Positions 1-10,513 of a stretch of DNA of 64,000 bases are shown one piece after another. The notes under the pieces were generated by a model. The model saw nothing but the letters and a program-made list of their open reading frames with translations, was not told where the DNA came from and did not search any database. Numbering within the stretch: the first letter of the stretch is position 1; each line of letters starts with the position of its first letter. The translations under genes and the position numbers were made by a program. Source of the DNA: Bog-473 sp963766995. Its GTDB lineage: Bacteria; Actinomycetota; Acidimicrobiia; Acidimicrobiales; RAAP-2. Where the stretch lies: NCBI GenBank assembly GCA_963766995.1, contig CAVYCE010000003.1:682001-746000 (forward strand). The letters run 5' to 3'.

Positions 1-737
1 TTCAGGCCAAGGCCAACAAAGTCCTGGACAAGGCCGAGGATCCTCGTGACACCCTCGATCTTTCCTACGAGAAGCAGGTAGAGCAGCTCACCAAGGTCCG
101 TCGGGGTGTGGCGGATGTGGCGACGGCTCGGAAGCGGATTGAGCTGCAGGCGCAAGGCCTGCAGAAGCAGGCCGACAAACTGCAGGGCCAGGCCAAGGCC
201 GCTCTCTCGCAAGGCAATGAGGACCTGGCCCGTGAGGCCCTGTCGCGTCGGGCCGCCCTGGGTGAGCAGCTCGCCGACCTAAAGACGCAGCACGACCAGA
301 TCAGCGAGCAGGAGCAGAAGCTGATCGACACGTCACAGCAATTACAGGTGCGCGTCGAGCAGTTCCGCACCAAGAAGGAAACGCTGAAGGCCAGCTACAC
401 GGCGGCGCAGGCCACGACGCAGGTGGGTGAGGCCATCTCGGGCATCTCCGACTCCATGGGCAACTCCGCCGCCGCCATGCAGCGAGCGCAGGACAAGATC
501 GCCAGCATGCAAGCGCGCTCAGGGGCGCTGGACGAACTGCTGGCATCCGGTGCGCTCAACGACCTGAGCACGCCGGTCGATGACATTCAGAAGGAACTGG
601 ACAAGGTGACGTCGACCAATCAGGTGGACAACGAGCTGGCGGCCTTGAAGGCGGAGCTCGGCAGCGGGGCGGCTGGTTCCGAAGCAGCAGCACTACCGGT
701 GGCGGATCAAGGCGGTCCTGGAGGAGCAAGTAGCTGA
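1..737 (+). CDS. pspA: PspA/IM30 family protein, 5' end outside window
   Basis: Phage-shock protein A binds stressed inner membranes and forms ESCRT-III-like assemblies. The reading frame is already open at base 3 and gives the PspA N-terminal block ending in YEKQ and VRRGVADVA, so only the first few dozen residues are missing. The visible 240 or so residues are almost wholly helical coiled coil rich in Ala, Gln, Lys and Glu, with a short flexible Gly/Ala/Ser tail. A methionine at 108 lies inside this conserved block and is not the start. The stop overlaps the htpX ATG by one base (TGATG), so the two genes are probably cotranslated. The htpX and PspAB-like neighbours are the usual actinobacterial partners and support an envelope-stress role. 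Confidence 0.93.
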   Translation, partial: QAKANKVLDKAEDPRDTLDLSYEKQVEQLTKVRRGVADVATARKRIELQAQGLQKQADKLQGQAKAALSQGNEDLAREALSRRAALGEQLADLKTQHDQISEQEQKLIDTSQQLQVRVEQFRTKKETLKASYTAAQATTQVGEAISGISDSMGNSAAAMQRAQDKIASMQARSGALDELLASGALNDLSTPVDDIQKELDKVTSTNQVDNELAALKAELGSGAAGSEAAALPVADQGGPGGASS

Positions 738-1714
738 TGGCGTTGTCTCATGACATCAAGGCCGATCGGGGCCTGACCACACGCATGCTGATGACGGGAT
801 TTTTCCTGGTCATCTTGTATGCGGCCTTTATTGGCGTTCTCTTTGCCTTCTTGCACAGCCTGGTGCTGATTCTGGTCATCGCCTTCGGCGTGCTGTTTTG
901 CCAGTACTACTTCAGCGACAAGATCGCCATGTTCGCCATGCACGCCAAGGTGGTGACGCCGGAAGAGGCGCCCGAACTACACGGGATCATCGACCGACTC
1001 TGCGCCCTGGCCGATCTGCCCAAGCCACGGGTGGCCATCGCCAACACCGACGTGCCCAACGCCTTTGCCACTGGCCGCAGTCCCAAAGCTGCCGTGGTGT
1101 GCGCCACGTCGGGACTGTTGCGCCGTTTGGATGAGCCAGAGATTGAAGCGGTACTGGCCCACGAAATTTCACACGTGGTCCACCGCGACGTCGCCATCAT
1201 GACCATCGCCAGTGGATTGGGCATGATCGCCGGACTGTTGACCCGGGTGATGTTCTATTCGGAGATCTTCGGTGGCATGGGTGGACGTGGTGGGGGGAAT
1301 AACAACAACAGCGGCAGTCAGCTCGTATTGATTGAGATGGGCGTGATGCTGGTGTCGATCGTCGTCTATTTCATCAGCTTCCTGCTGACCATGGCCTTGT
1401 CTCGGTATCGAGAACTGGCCGCTGACCGCTCGGGCGCAATTTTGATCGGGCGTCCATCGCAACTGGCGTCGGCGTTGGTGAAGATCACTGGAGAGATGGG
1501 GCGCATCCCCACCAAGGACCTTCGTGCCGCCGAGCCGTTCAACGCCTTCTTCTTCGCACCCGCCCTGGCGCATCAGACGGCGCAGGACCAGGGTCGTGGC
1601 GGCACCAGCGGGTTCAGCTTCGGCAATCTCTTCCGCACCCACCCCACGCTTGAAGTGCGGTTGGCCCAGCTCGACCAGCTGGAACGCCAGCTCGGGCAGC
1701 CCTCCGGAAACTGA
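737..1714 (+). CDS. htpX: HtpX-like M48 membrane zinc metalloprotease
   Basis: A 325-residue membrane protease expected to degrade misfolded membrane proteins. Two hydrophobic segments lie at about residues 16-36 and 40-57. The zinc-binding HEISH motif is at 142-146 with a hydrophobic stretch after it, a Gly/Asn-rich loop at about 178-194, and another membrane segment at about 200-220. The third zinc ligand is expected to be Glu226 in RYRELAADR, which is the family's second motif. Length and motif order match HtpX. The start overlaps the pspA stop by one base, and a PspAB-like gene follows after about 40 bases. This suggests joint control of membrane-stress sensing and proteolysis. Confidence 0.95.
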   Translation: MALSHDIKADRGLTTRMLMTGFFLVILYAAFIGVLFAFLHSLVLILVIAFGVLFCQYYFSDKIAMFAMHAKVVTPEEAPELHGIIDRLCALADLPKPRVAIANTDVPNAFATGRSPKAAVVCATSGLLRRLDEPEIEAVLAHEISHVVHRDVAIMTIASGLGMIAGLLTRVMFYSEIFGGMGGRGGGNNNNSGSQLVLIEMGVMLVSIVVYFISFLLTMALSRYRELAADRSGAILIGRPSQLASALVKITGEMGRIPTKDLRAAEPFNAFFFAPALAHQTAQDQGRGGTSGFSFGNLFRTHPTLEVRLAQLDQLERQLGQPSGN

Positions 1715-1753
1715 TCCTGATCTTGTTTTTGGCCATCTGATTCACTTCTGACC

Positions 1754-2326
1754 ATGGGGCTCTTCGACACACTGCTGGGCCGCACGAAGCCCGTGAAACC
1801 AAACCTGGACGCGTTGTTTGCGCTGCCCACGGCCGCCTTGACGCTGCAGAGCGCCGGTGGCCTGGTGTCATCCGGCCATGCCGGCGTGTGCTGGAAGCCA
1901 CCCTCCGGTCAGGGGTCCGAAGATCTACAGACACAGGTGTCACAGCTGGTGGGCGAGGGATTTACCCAGGCGTCCGACTCCTTCGGGTATGGGTGGCTCT
2001 TGCTGAACGTGCCCGAGCTCGATGACCTGGTGACCCAGGCCCACATGGCCAATTCCACTTTGAGCGACGCCGGCTGGGGACCTCAGCTGCTGTGCTCGGT
2101 GTTTGGCTTCGTGCCGGGACCGGACGCGGTGAGTGATGCCCGCGCCTTCTCGTTGGTGTATTTGTTCAAGCGGGGCACCTTCTATCCCTTTGCACCGCTC
2201 GATGCGGCCAAGGAGCGGCGGGACACCGAATTGGAACTGCGCATTCGCACCATGCTGGGCGACGATCTTCCGGTGGAATCGGACCTGGCGCGCTGGTTCC
2301 CCATGTGGGATCTCCCCGTCAAATGA
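1754..2326 (+). CDS. pspAB: PspA-associated protein PspAB
   Basis: A 190-residue soluble protein of the family found beside pspA and htpX in actinobacteria. Recognisable features are the N-terminal MGLFDTLLGRTKPVKP, the block DSFGYGWLL, the central AHMANSTLSDAGWGPQLLC, the segment YLFKRGTFYPFAPL, and the C-terminal DLARWFPMWDLPVK. The biochemical function is unknown; a role with PspA is inferred from constant gene neighbourhood. It follows htpX by about 40 bases, and its stop overlaps the next ATG as ATGA, so the phosphatase downstream is probably translationally coupled. Confidence 0.88.
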   Translation: MGLFDTLLGRTKPVKPNLDALFALPTAALTLQSAGGLVSSGHAGVCWKPPSGQGSEDLQTQVSQLVGEGFTQASDSFGYGWLLLNVPELDDLVTQAHMANSTLSDAGWGPQLLCSVFGFVPGPDAVSDARAFSLVYLFKRGTFYPFAPLDAAKERRDTELELRIRTMLGDDLPVESDLARWFPMWDLPVK

Positions 2327-3064
2327 CCGTTGATCGGGTCATCACTCTAGAAGGCGCCGTCAACTTTCGCGACTTGGGCGGCTACGAGACGTCTGATGGT
2401 CGTCGCACGCGCTGGCGTGTGTTATTTCGCGCCGATGGTCTCGGTGAATTCGACGGCGGCGGACATGGACGTCGTGCGCTCGCTTGGTATTCGCACGGTG
2501 GTGGATCTCCGTTCGGGATATGAGTTGGAGACCACGCGCTTCGATGTGGAGGCGCACCCCGTGGACTTCCACCACTTCCCCTTCATTGAGAAACTCCCAG
2601 ACGCCGATACGTGGGATCAGCATCCCGGAATGTTGGGCGAGACGTACCGCGAAATGTTGGTCGACGCCATCCCGCAGATCGTCAGCGCGTTGGAAGTGTT
2701 GGCCGGACCTGATGCTCGGCCGGCTGTTTTCCATTGCACTGCGGGCAAGGACCGCACCGGATTGCTGTCGGCATTGGTACTTTCGTTGCTCGGGGTGCCT
2801 GAGGAGACCGTGGTGGCCGACTACGCGCTGAGCGGAGCCGCCATGGAACGCCTGCGAGCCAAGCTCATGTTGAAATATCCAGACGGAACCGACGTGATCG
2901 CCGACCTCGATGAGGTGTTTTCGGCCGATCCGTCGAACATGGTGGCCTTGTTTGCCTTCATGCGGGACCGATTTGGCTCAGTGGAGGGCTGGAAGGCCGC
3001 GGCTGGGGTCTCTGAGTCGCTCGTGGCCAGTCTGCGGGACGGATTACTCGAACCGCAGGGGTAG
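2323..3064 (+). CDS. Tyrosine phosphatase family protein, one +1 frameshift
   Basis: A protein of the bacterial tyrosine/serine phosphatase family (Y_phosphatase3 type), about 246 residues after correction. The first part (EGAVNFRDLGGYET, then VLFRADGL) reads in one frame from ATG 2323. The rest (TAADMDVVRSLGIRTVVDLRS onward) reads in the +1 frame, and the break is near 2447-2452 in GGTGAATTCGACGG. Dropping one base restores ELTAADMD. The catalytic CX5R loop HCTAGKDRTG is intact at about residues 137-146, followed by the family's helical C-terminus. The ATG overlaps the pspAB stop. Nothing else is degraded, so a sequencing error is more likely than a real pseudogene. Confidence 0.85.
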
Positions 3065-3073
3065 CTCGAGCGG

Positions 3074-3370
3074 TTATCGGGGCGGCCGGAGCCGGTCGAT
3101 GGCTGCGGCCAGGGCCAAATCGAGGACGGTCAGCCCGCCGGCGCTGTGAGTGGTGAGGGCCAGACGCACAGTGTCCCATCGGATGTTGATGTCGGGATGG
3201 TGATTGGCCGCTTCCGCCGCGGCTCCGACTGCGTTCACGAAATCGAGCGCACCTTGGAATCCATGCAGTTTGACCGTTGTGACGAGTTCGCTGTCCTGTC
3301 GTTCCCACTCCAAGCCTTGTTCATCCAGCGCGGCGTCAACGTCGGCATTGGCGAGCACGGTTTGCTTCAT
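3074..3370 (-). CDS. Pterin-4-alpha-carbinolamine dehydratase family (PCD/DCoH)
   Basis: A 98-residue protein of the 4a-hydroxytetrahydrobiopterin dehydratase family, which dehydrates the 4a-carbinolamine produced by aromatic amino acid hydroxylases. The active-site block NHHPDINIRWDTV is present (His57, His58), followed by LTTHSAGGLT, both typical of the fold. The start ATG 3370 overlaps the corrected fumC stop as ATGA, so it is the second gene of a fumC-PCD pair. No aromatic hydroxylase is visible nearby, so the substrate here is not established. Many bacteria carry orphan members of this family. Confidence 0.9.
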   Translation of the reverse strand: MKQTVLANADVDAALDEQGLEWERQDSELVTTVKLHGFQGALDFVNAVGAAAEAANHHPDINIRWDTVRLALTTHSAGGLTVLDLALAAAIDRLRPPR

Positions 3371-4768
3371 GGATGTGTCATCTCTTCGGGTCGCACCGCG
3401 GCGTCGAACTCGTCGCCCGTCATGTAACCCAACGCAACGACGGACTCGCGCAGGGTACTCCCTTCCTTGTGCGCCTTCTTCGCCACTTCGGCTGCCTTGT
3501 CGTAGCCGATGATGGGATTCGAGCGCGGTGACGAGCATCAGTGAGTTGTTCAAGTGCCGTTGGATCTGCGCGTAGTCCGGCTGTAATCCCTCCACACAGA
3601 ATTCCCGGAAGCCACGGGAGGCATCAGTGAGCAGCGCGATCGACTGCATCACGTTGTAGATGATCACCGGCTTGCACACATTGAGTTCGAGGTTGCCTCG
3701 GCTGCCGGCCATGGCCACAGCGGCGTCGTTACCCAACACCTGGATACCCACCATGATCATCGCTTCGCTCTGGGTGGGATTGACCTTGCCCGGCATGATG
3801 GAAGAGCCGGGCTCGTTCTCGGGGAGGGCCAGCTCGCCCAGGCCGCTTCGGGGGCCCGAACCAAGCCACCGCAGGTCATCGGCAATTTTCATGAGGGATG
3901 TGGCCAAGGTGCGGATGGCTCCGTGGGTGAAGAGCAGCGCATCGTGGGCAGCCAGGGCGGCGAACTTGTTCGGTGCGGTGACGAACGGCAGGCCGGTCAA
4001 CTCCTTAATAGCTTCGGCGACGCGGTGGCCGAACTCCGGGTGTGTGTTGAGGCCCGTGCCCACAGCAGTGCCGCCGGCTGCGAGTTCATAGAGACCGGGC
4101 AGCGTGAGTTCGACGCGTGCAATGTCGTCGGTGAGCTGTGCAACGTACCCTGAGAATTCTTGACCCAAGGTCAGTGGCACTGCATCCATGAGATGCGTGC
4201 GACCAATTTTGGTGATGTCGGCGTATGCAACTTCTTTCTGGCGCAGTGCGTCACGCAGTGCGGTGACCGAGGGGATGAGTCGGAGCACAATTTCCTCCAC
4301 CGCTGCGATATGCATCGCAGTAGGAAATGTGTCGTTAGATGACTGCGACATGTTCACATGATCGTTGGGATGCACTGGTTTCTTCGATCCCATTTCGCCA
4401 CCGCTTAACTCGATGGCACGATTCGAGATGACTTCGTTGGCATTCATGTTCGTTTGCGTGCCGCTGCCGGTTTGCCAGATGTGCAACGGAAAGTGATCGT
4501 TCAACTTGCCGTCGGACACTTCTGTTGCCGCTTGCGTGATGAGGTCGGCCAGTTCCGTGTCGAGCTTGCCGAGGTCATGGTTCACCTTGGCCGACGCTCC
4601 CTTCAAAATGCCGAAGGCGCGGACGAGTGGGAGGGGCATCGTTTCATTGCCGATGTCAAAATGATGGAGCGAGCGCTGAGTTTGGGCACCCCAATATCGG
4701 TCCGTCGGGACTTCGATGTCCCCCATGCTGTCGCTCTCGGTACGTGTAGTTGGCACGTGGCGAAGCAT
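3367..4768 (-). CDS. fumC: Class II fumarate hydratase, one +1 frameshift near the 3' end
   Basis: Class II fumarase, which interconverts fumarate and malate in the citric acid cycle, about 466 residues after correction. The start MLRHVPTTRTESDSMGDIEVP matches FumC N-termini. Conserved blocks are WQTGSGTQTNMN, GRTHLMDAVPLTLGQE, and the superfamily signature GSSIMPGKVNPTQ. At about 3521 the frame breaks after LMLVTAL. Removing one G restores NPIIGYDKAAEVAKKAHKEG and ends in RPEEMTHP with stop at 3367. The corrected stop overlaps the downstream dehydratase ATG, which itself supports the correction. fumC is normally functional, so a base-call error is favoured. Confidence 0.94.
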
Positions 4769-5114
4769 ATGACGGCGGCGAAAGTCCTCTGGCGGGGATT
4801 GCGGCTGTGTTGCGTGGCAAAACTGCGGGTGAATGGGGTGGTTTGGCCGTGTGTTCGGCCTTAGGCCTCGTGGTGGCGATACCAGGCCCTCGAAAGCCTG
4901 TGATTCCCCCGAAAAGATGGGGGCCTCAACTTCAACTTGAGGGTTTTGCGACGCGCGATGGCCGTTATCCGGCGGCGCGAACCCTTTACGGAGGGCAGGG
5001 ATGTCCCGACCAGGGGTCCTCAGTTGTTTAACATGGGGTGGGTAGGGCATTCTCCTCCTACTCAAGCCGTGACAAACTGGGCACACACCAGGCGGAAAGG
5101 GACAAGAAACCTCA
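4769..5114. other. Intergenic region between divergent fumC and surface-protein gene
   Basis: About 346 bases with no convincing gene. It should hold the promoters for fumC (leftward) and the surface protein (rightward). I found no clear -35/-10 pair. A short palindrome GGGATGTCCC lies at 4998-5007. The bases before ATG 5115 include AAAGGGA, a weak ribosome-binding site. Open frames here run through from neighbouring genes and look spurious. Confidence 0.5.
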
Positions 5115-8100
5115 ATGTTCAAGCGAATGAAGAAGTCGCTCATAGGACTTGCTGCAGTAGGGGTACTGGCCGCAGCGCCAGTGGCCATACTGGGTGGGCC
5201 AGCCGGAGCTGTCGGTGACTCAGGTACCGGCAGTGCTTTCGGCGTTGAGGTTCTTCCCCTCATCCCAGCCTCGCCATTGGTGACGTTGGGACCTGCAGGG
5301 CAGACGGACACCGCAACGCTGATACCCGTGGACCTCACGCCATTGGCCCAAGTGAATGCCGGCCCGGTGTCGACATCATCCACGAACTTCGGCACAGCAG
5401 CGGAGTCGATCACGTCGACCGCCGGTGTAGCCGGAGACTTTGCGCCGGTTGACGGTGTCAACCTCCTGACTGCACTCGACGCGCAGGCCGTGACGACAAC
5501 GTGCACATCAGTCACGGGTGTTGACGGATCGACAGGAGGCGCTGACTTCCTGAGCATTTCCGGCAACGAAGTGCCGATTCCAGTCGACCAACTCGAAACA
5601 GTGACCGGCCCCCTTTCCGGTCTCATCACCATCGAGGCCAACGTGCAGACCGTGGTCAATACGAACGGTAATTCGAGCATTCAGGTCATCGGTCTTGAGG
5701 TGACGCTGCTGAACACGGCCGTCGTCGTCGAAGGTGGCGTCTCGAACTGTGCCGTGACTGGCCCAGACGTCAATCCATTGCCAGCGCCGACAATCACCAG
5801 CTACACGCCCACGAGCGGACCGGCCATCGGTGGCACCGTCGTGACCATCACGGGTACCAACTTGCTTGGCACCACGGGCGTCACCTTTGGTGGCGTTGCG
5901 GGCACGGCACTCGACGTTGTCAGCGCCACTGACGTCCAAGTGACCACTCCGCCCCACGCTGGTGGTGCGGTTCCTGTGGTCCTAGACAATCCCAATGGAA
6001 ACGTGAACCTCGCGCCGGCCTTCACGTACGTAGCAGCAGCTCCGGCCATCACGAGCTACACACCCACCTCGGGAACAGTGAACGGTGGCACGGTCGTGAC
6101 CATCACGGGTGCCAACCTGCTTGGCACCACGGGCGTCACCTTTGGTGGCGTTGCGGGTACGGCACTCGACGTTGTCAGCGCCAATGAGGTCATCGTGACC
6201 ACGCCGGCCGGCGGTGCTGGTTCGGTTCCTGTGGTGCTGGACAACCCGAACGGGAACGCGACGGCTGCTGTGGCGTACACCTACGTGGCAAACGCTCCGA
6301 CCATCACGAGCTACACACCCACTAGCGGCACGATCGCAGGTGGCACCGTCGTCACCATCACGGGTACCAACTTGCTTGGCACCACGGGCGTCACCTTTGG
6401 TGGCGTTGCGGGCACGGCACTCGACGTTGTCAGCGCCACTGAGGTCATCGTGACCACTCCGGCCCACGCTGGCGGTGCGGTTCCTGTGGTCCTAGATGAT
6501 CCGAGCGGGAACGTGACGGCTGCTGTGGCGTACACCTACTCGGCCACGGCACCTTCGGTCACGAGCTTCACGCCGACGAGTGGGCCGGTTGCTGGTGGCA
6601 CGGCCGTCACCATCACGGGTACAAACCTCAGCGGTACTACTGAAGTCGCCTTCGGTGGCGTTGCTGGCACTCTGGGCACAATCACTGCCACATCAGTGGT
6701 CGTGACCACGCCTGCAGGTCCTGGTCCAGAGTCCGTGTCGGTTGTCCTTACGACGCCTGCTGGTTCAGCCACGGCTAATCAGGGCTACACCTACACAACG
6801 GCGACGTCGCCCACCATCAACGCCACTGGCATCAGTCCGACCACTGGTCCGACGACTGGTGGCACGTTGGTGACGATCACCGGTACGAACCTCAACGGCA
6901 CCACGAGCGTCACATTCGGCGGCGTGGCGGGAACGATCCCGGCTGGCAACATCAATGACACCAACACTGAACTCCAGGTGGACACGCCGGCAGTTGCGGG
7001 ACCTGAGACTGTGCCTGTGACATTGACGACGCCCTCTGGTTCGGTAACGGCTGCTCAAGCGTTCACATTTACGTCGGCGGCATCGCCCACCATCGCAGCC
7101 AACGGGCTGAACCCAACCAGTGGTCCGACGACTGGCGGCACGGTGGTCACCATCACGGGAACCAACCTGACCGGCACTTCAAGCGTCACCTTTGGTGGCG
7201 CATTGGGCACCATTGACTCGATCACCGCCACCACGGTGACAGTGTCGACGCCCGCCGGTGCTGCCGGGGCGGTTGCAGTCATCTTGACCACGCCGAACGG
7301 TTCAGTCACCGCACCTCAGGCGTTCACCTACATCGCACCTACCACGGCTGCTCCGACCCTGTACGGCATTTCGCCGTCCAGTGGCCCGCCGTCTGGCGGT
7401 GAGTCGGTGTTCCTGGGTGGAATCAACCTGTGCAACCCGATCACGGTCACCTTCAATGGCGTCGTCGCCACGGTGACGTCCGTCAACTCAGACTGTGGCG
7501 GGGTGTACGTGACTGAGCCTGCGGGTTCGGGCACCGACGTCCCAGTGGTCATCACCACTGCTGGTGGGACCTCGACATCGCCCATTCCGTTCACATACAT
7601 CGAGGCCGGCTACTGGGAAGCCTCCGGTGACGGTGGCGTGTTCTCCTACGGTGGTGCGCAGTTCTACGGTTCCGTCCCGGGCGCATTGCAGCCAGGACAG
7701 AAGCTGAACTCGCCGATCGTGGCCATGGCCGACACGCCGGACCACGGTGGGTACTGGCTCTTCGCCGCTGACGGCGGTGTGTTCGCCTTCGGTGACGCTC
7801 CGTTCCTCGGTTCGGTGCCAGGAGTGCTTGGACCGCAAGGCAGGACGCTGAATGCGCCCATCGTGACCGCCGAAGCAACGCCGGATGGTCATGGTTACCG
7901 CATGTTCGCCGCTGACGGTGGTGTGTTCGACTTCGGTGACGCCCAGTTCGTGGGCTCGCTGCCTGGTGTCCCCGAGACGCCAACAGCGCCCATCGCAGCT
8001 GCGGCTTCGACACCGATCGGCCAGGGCTACTGGCTGGCCGGACAGGACGGCAACATCTACCACTTCGGAAACGTGCCGTTCAGTGAGTCAGGCCTTGGCG

Positions 8101-8394
8101 CCTTCTACGGTCGTGTGGTCGCCATGGCTTCCACCCCGGATGGGGACGGCTACTACTTGTTCCTGCAGTCCGGTGCAGTGGCGCACTTCGGTGATGCAAC
8201 CGCTGGTCTGGGGTGGCGCCACGAGCGGCAACATTGTCTTCGGTCAGGCCACTTCCACCGGCAAGGGCTACTGGGAGTTCGCCACCAACGGTGCGGTCTC
8301 CAGCTTTGGTGATGCACCGACACTGGGACAGCCGAACTTCGCATTGAATGCGCCGGTTGTTGCCGCCATCGCCTTTGGAGAGACAACTAGCTAA
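5115..8394 (+). CDS. Secreted TIG-repeat surface protein with C-terminal DGG/FGDA repeats, one +1 frameshift
   Basis: A large exported protein of about 1,092 residues after correction. Residues 1-35 form a signal peptide (MFKRMKKSL, hydrophobic core, AGAVG). Residues about 36-220 form a beta-rich domain that may resemble a choice-of-anchor module. Seven TIG/IPT Ig-like repeats of about 85-92 residues follow (about 225-830), each with the pattern I-P-T-S-G, GGT-VTITGTNL and V-FGG. The C-terminal 260 residues carry about six degenerate repeats built on GYW, DGGVF and FGDA-F-GS, perhaps a propeller-like fold. At about 8210 an extra G in a G run breaks the frame after GDATAGLG; corrected, it ends SFGDAPTLGQPNF...GETTS at 8394. 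No sortase motif or membrane anchor is visible. It is probably an adhesin or cell-surface structural protein; ligand unknown. Confidence 0.85.
5788..6553 (+). repeat. Three near-identical tandem repeats of about 255 bp inside the surface-protein gene
   Basis: Units start near 5788, 6044 and 6299. Long stretches, including the segment encoding TNLLGTTGVTFGGVAGTALDVVSA, are almost identical at the base level in all three, while the following four TIG units (from about 6554) have diverged strongly. This suggests recent duplication or gene conversion of the first three domains. Confidence 0.85.
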
Positions 8395-8398
8395 AGAA

Positions 8399-10513
8399 CT
8401 ACCGGCTTGGCAACCCGCCCGGAGGATGGTCATCAGGACATGCTCCGGGCGGGTTGTTGAAGTCCGGGTTTCCGGTCCAACTACCGTCCGTCCATGAGGT
8501 GCCTGCGGGCGCCAGGGACAGGATGGAAGTGAGATCGCTCAGGAGCGCATCGGCGTAACGAGCCGCTCCTTCCGGGCACAGGTGCACGTTGTCCACCTTG
8601 CGTACTCGGATCCACTCACTACTCGGGGCCTTGGGCTGCCCGGCGGGCGGAAGCCAGCTGGAAAACCGGCCGTGCAGCAGGATGCGAATCGGCCAACGGC
8701 AGATACATCACTCGGCCCGGAAAGACCGCCGCCATCTCGGCTGCGATGGTGTTCCAGGCCGCGACGCCCTTCAGTCGGGCTTCGTTGTAGACCTTCTGGT
8801 TGGCTGGATTGGCGGCGGGGATGGTGCCCGAAAGCGGGAACTGCGTGAACACGACCCCAACACGCCGTTGCCCGGAGTCAGCATCACCTTGATGGCCCGC
8901 TCCAGCAGCGCTGTGTAGGCCGCTCGGTTGGTGCAGGGCGTTGGGAGTGGTGGGACCGTCCTGGTCCCAGCTCCATGACGGCCACAATGACCTGCGGTCG
9001 GTTCTGCCGGATGATGATCGGCAGCGACGTGGGCCAGTTGGTGGCCGTCGTCAGCCCGAAACCATCAATGGTGTTGGTGTGCACAGTCGCTTCACCCGTG
9101 GCCTGGAGGGCGGCCGTGATGGCGAACGACGCATCGTGCATGACCGAGTCACCGAGAATCGTGACGCGCAAAGGACGGCTGGGCGTGATCACCGTGCCCT
9201 TGGGCAACGAGATCAGCTTCTGCTGGCTGTATCCGCCGGCACCGATGATGTCTGCGCCTTTCGAGGTCAGTCGTGAGGCGTGAGCCACCGGATCAGGGTC
9301 AGCGATCGCCGGTGTGGTGGCCACCACAAGAAGGACGGCGGCGGCGACACCAGCAATTGGCGCCAGCCCCAAACGGAAAGCACCACGGAGGTGGGCTCGG
9401 CGGAGGGGCTGTTCGACCAGGAAGAAGCTGGCTGTGGCCACCCCGAGGGTGAGGGCGATGCGGACCACGTCCAGTGGCCCGATCGAGAGACCGGTACCGG
9501 CGCCAGTCAGGTAGACGAAGATCGGCCAGTGCCACAGGTAGATCCCGTAGGAGATGGTGCCCGAGGAAGTGGAGGGGCCGTACCGAGAGCAGACGGGACA
9601 GCGGTCCGGGGTCGAGCAGTCGCACATCGGCTACCACCACGGCAGCCAGGACGGCACAGAGAAGGAACCCGCCCTGGAACATGAAGTCCTTGGGCAAGCC
9701 GGCTGAGGTGCCTGAGATGACCCAGAACACACCCAGGAGGGCGGCAGAGGCTGGGGCGGCCATGTGGAGCACTCTGCGAGCCTTCAGGCCGGGCTGGGGA
9801 CGTCCAGCGGCCAGGAAGGCCACCGTGGCGCCGGCCATCAGGTCAAAGAGCCTGGTGTCGGTGCCGTAATAGACCCGGGTGGGGTCGCCGCCGGGGTGGA
9901 AGAGGAAGGCCATTAGGCCGGCGGAGAGGAGGCCCACACCGGTGACGACCAGTGTCCCCACCTGGCGCCAGGAACGGCGGGCACTGCGGACCAGAAGCAG
10001 GAGTGCGGGTGGCCAGACCAGGTAGAACTGCTCCTCAATGGCCAGTGACCAGGTGTGTTGCAGCGGGGAAGGCGTCGAGAACTGGGCAAAGTAGGACTGG
10101 TGGGCGTAAATGGCGTGCCAGTTGCCCACGTAGAGCAGGGTGGCCAGGGCGTCGCCTCGCAGGGCAGAGAGATCGACCAGGCCGTTGGCGCCGGGGCCTC
10201 CAAGGTGGGCATTGACCACCAGATAGACCCCGAGGGCGGCCACGACCAGGAACAACGCGGGCAGAAGGCGCTTGGCCCGGCGGCCCCAGAAGTTGGCCAG
10301 GCTGACTGCCCCGGTGGCCAGCCACTCCTCCAGGAGGAGGGTGGAGATGAGGAAGCCGGAGAGGACGAAGAAGAGGTCGACCCCGAGGTAGCCCCCCGAG
10401 GCCCATCCAAGCTGCAGGTGGTACGCCATGACACCAAGCACGGCCAGCGCCCGTAGGCCGTTCAGTGCGGGCAAATGGTGGCCTGTGACGGCAGTGGTTG
10501 GTGTGTCGGTCAC
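8399..10513 (-). CDS. Acyltransferase 3 / SGNH membrane protein (OafA-like), five indels
   Basis: An integral membrane O-acyltransferase of the OafA/YrhL type, which transfers acyl groups to surface glycans, about 703 residues after correction. The N-terminal domain has LPALNGLRALAVLGVMAYHL, LGVDLFFVLSGFLIS, RRAKRLLPAL, HTWSLAIEEQFYLVWP and YGIYLWHWPIF across about ten membrane helices. The C-terminal extracytoplasmic SGNH domain has ILGDSVM and a late DNVHLCPEGAARYADALL. Shifts lie near 9561 (+1), 8971 (+1), 8927 (+1), 8860 (-1) and 8693 (+1); the net change is +3, and the start and end frames agree. The GTG start overlaps the upstream gene's stop (GTGA). Five lesions could mean a true pseudogene, but the same indels occur in essential genes nearby. 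Confidence 0.82.
8411..8456. terminator. Perfect 14-bp hairpin between convergent genes
   Basis: CAACCCGCCCGGAG (8411-8424) pairs perfectly with CTCCGGGCGGGTTG (8443-8456) across an 18-base loop. It begins 16 bases after the surface-protein stop at 8394, so it can end that transcript. It also lies inside the last codons of the opposing acyltransferase. No strong U-run follows. Confidence 0.7.

Noticed and set aside
2323..3064. Programmed ribosomal frameshifting in the phosphatase, fumC and other genes
   Set aside because: No shared slippery site or downstream structure, mixed +1 and -1 direction, and shifts in many unrelated genes. Sequencing error is simpler.
3074..5680. An 868-codon minus-strand open frame covering fumC, the pterin dehydratase and part of the surface gene
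   Set aside because: It is a fusion made by the fumC indel plus an unrelated upstream stretch antisense to the surface protein. No conserved domain exists in that stretch.
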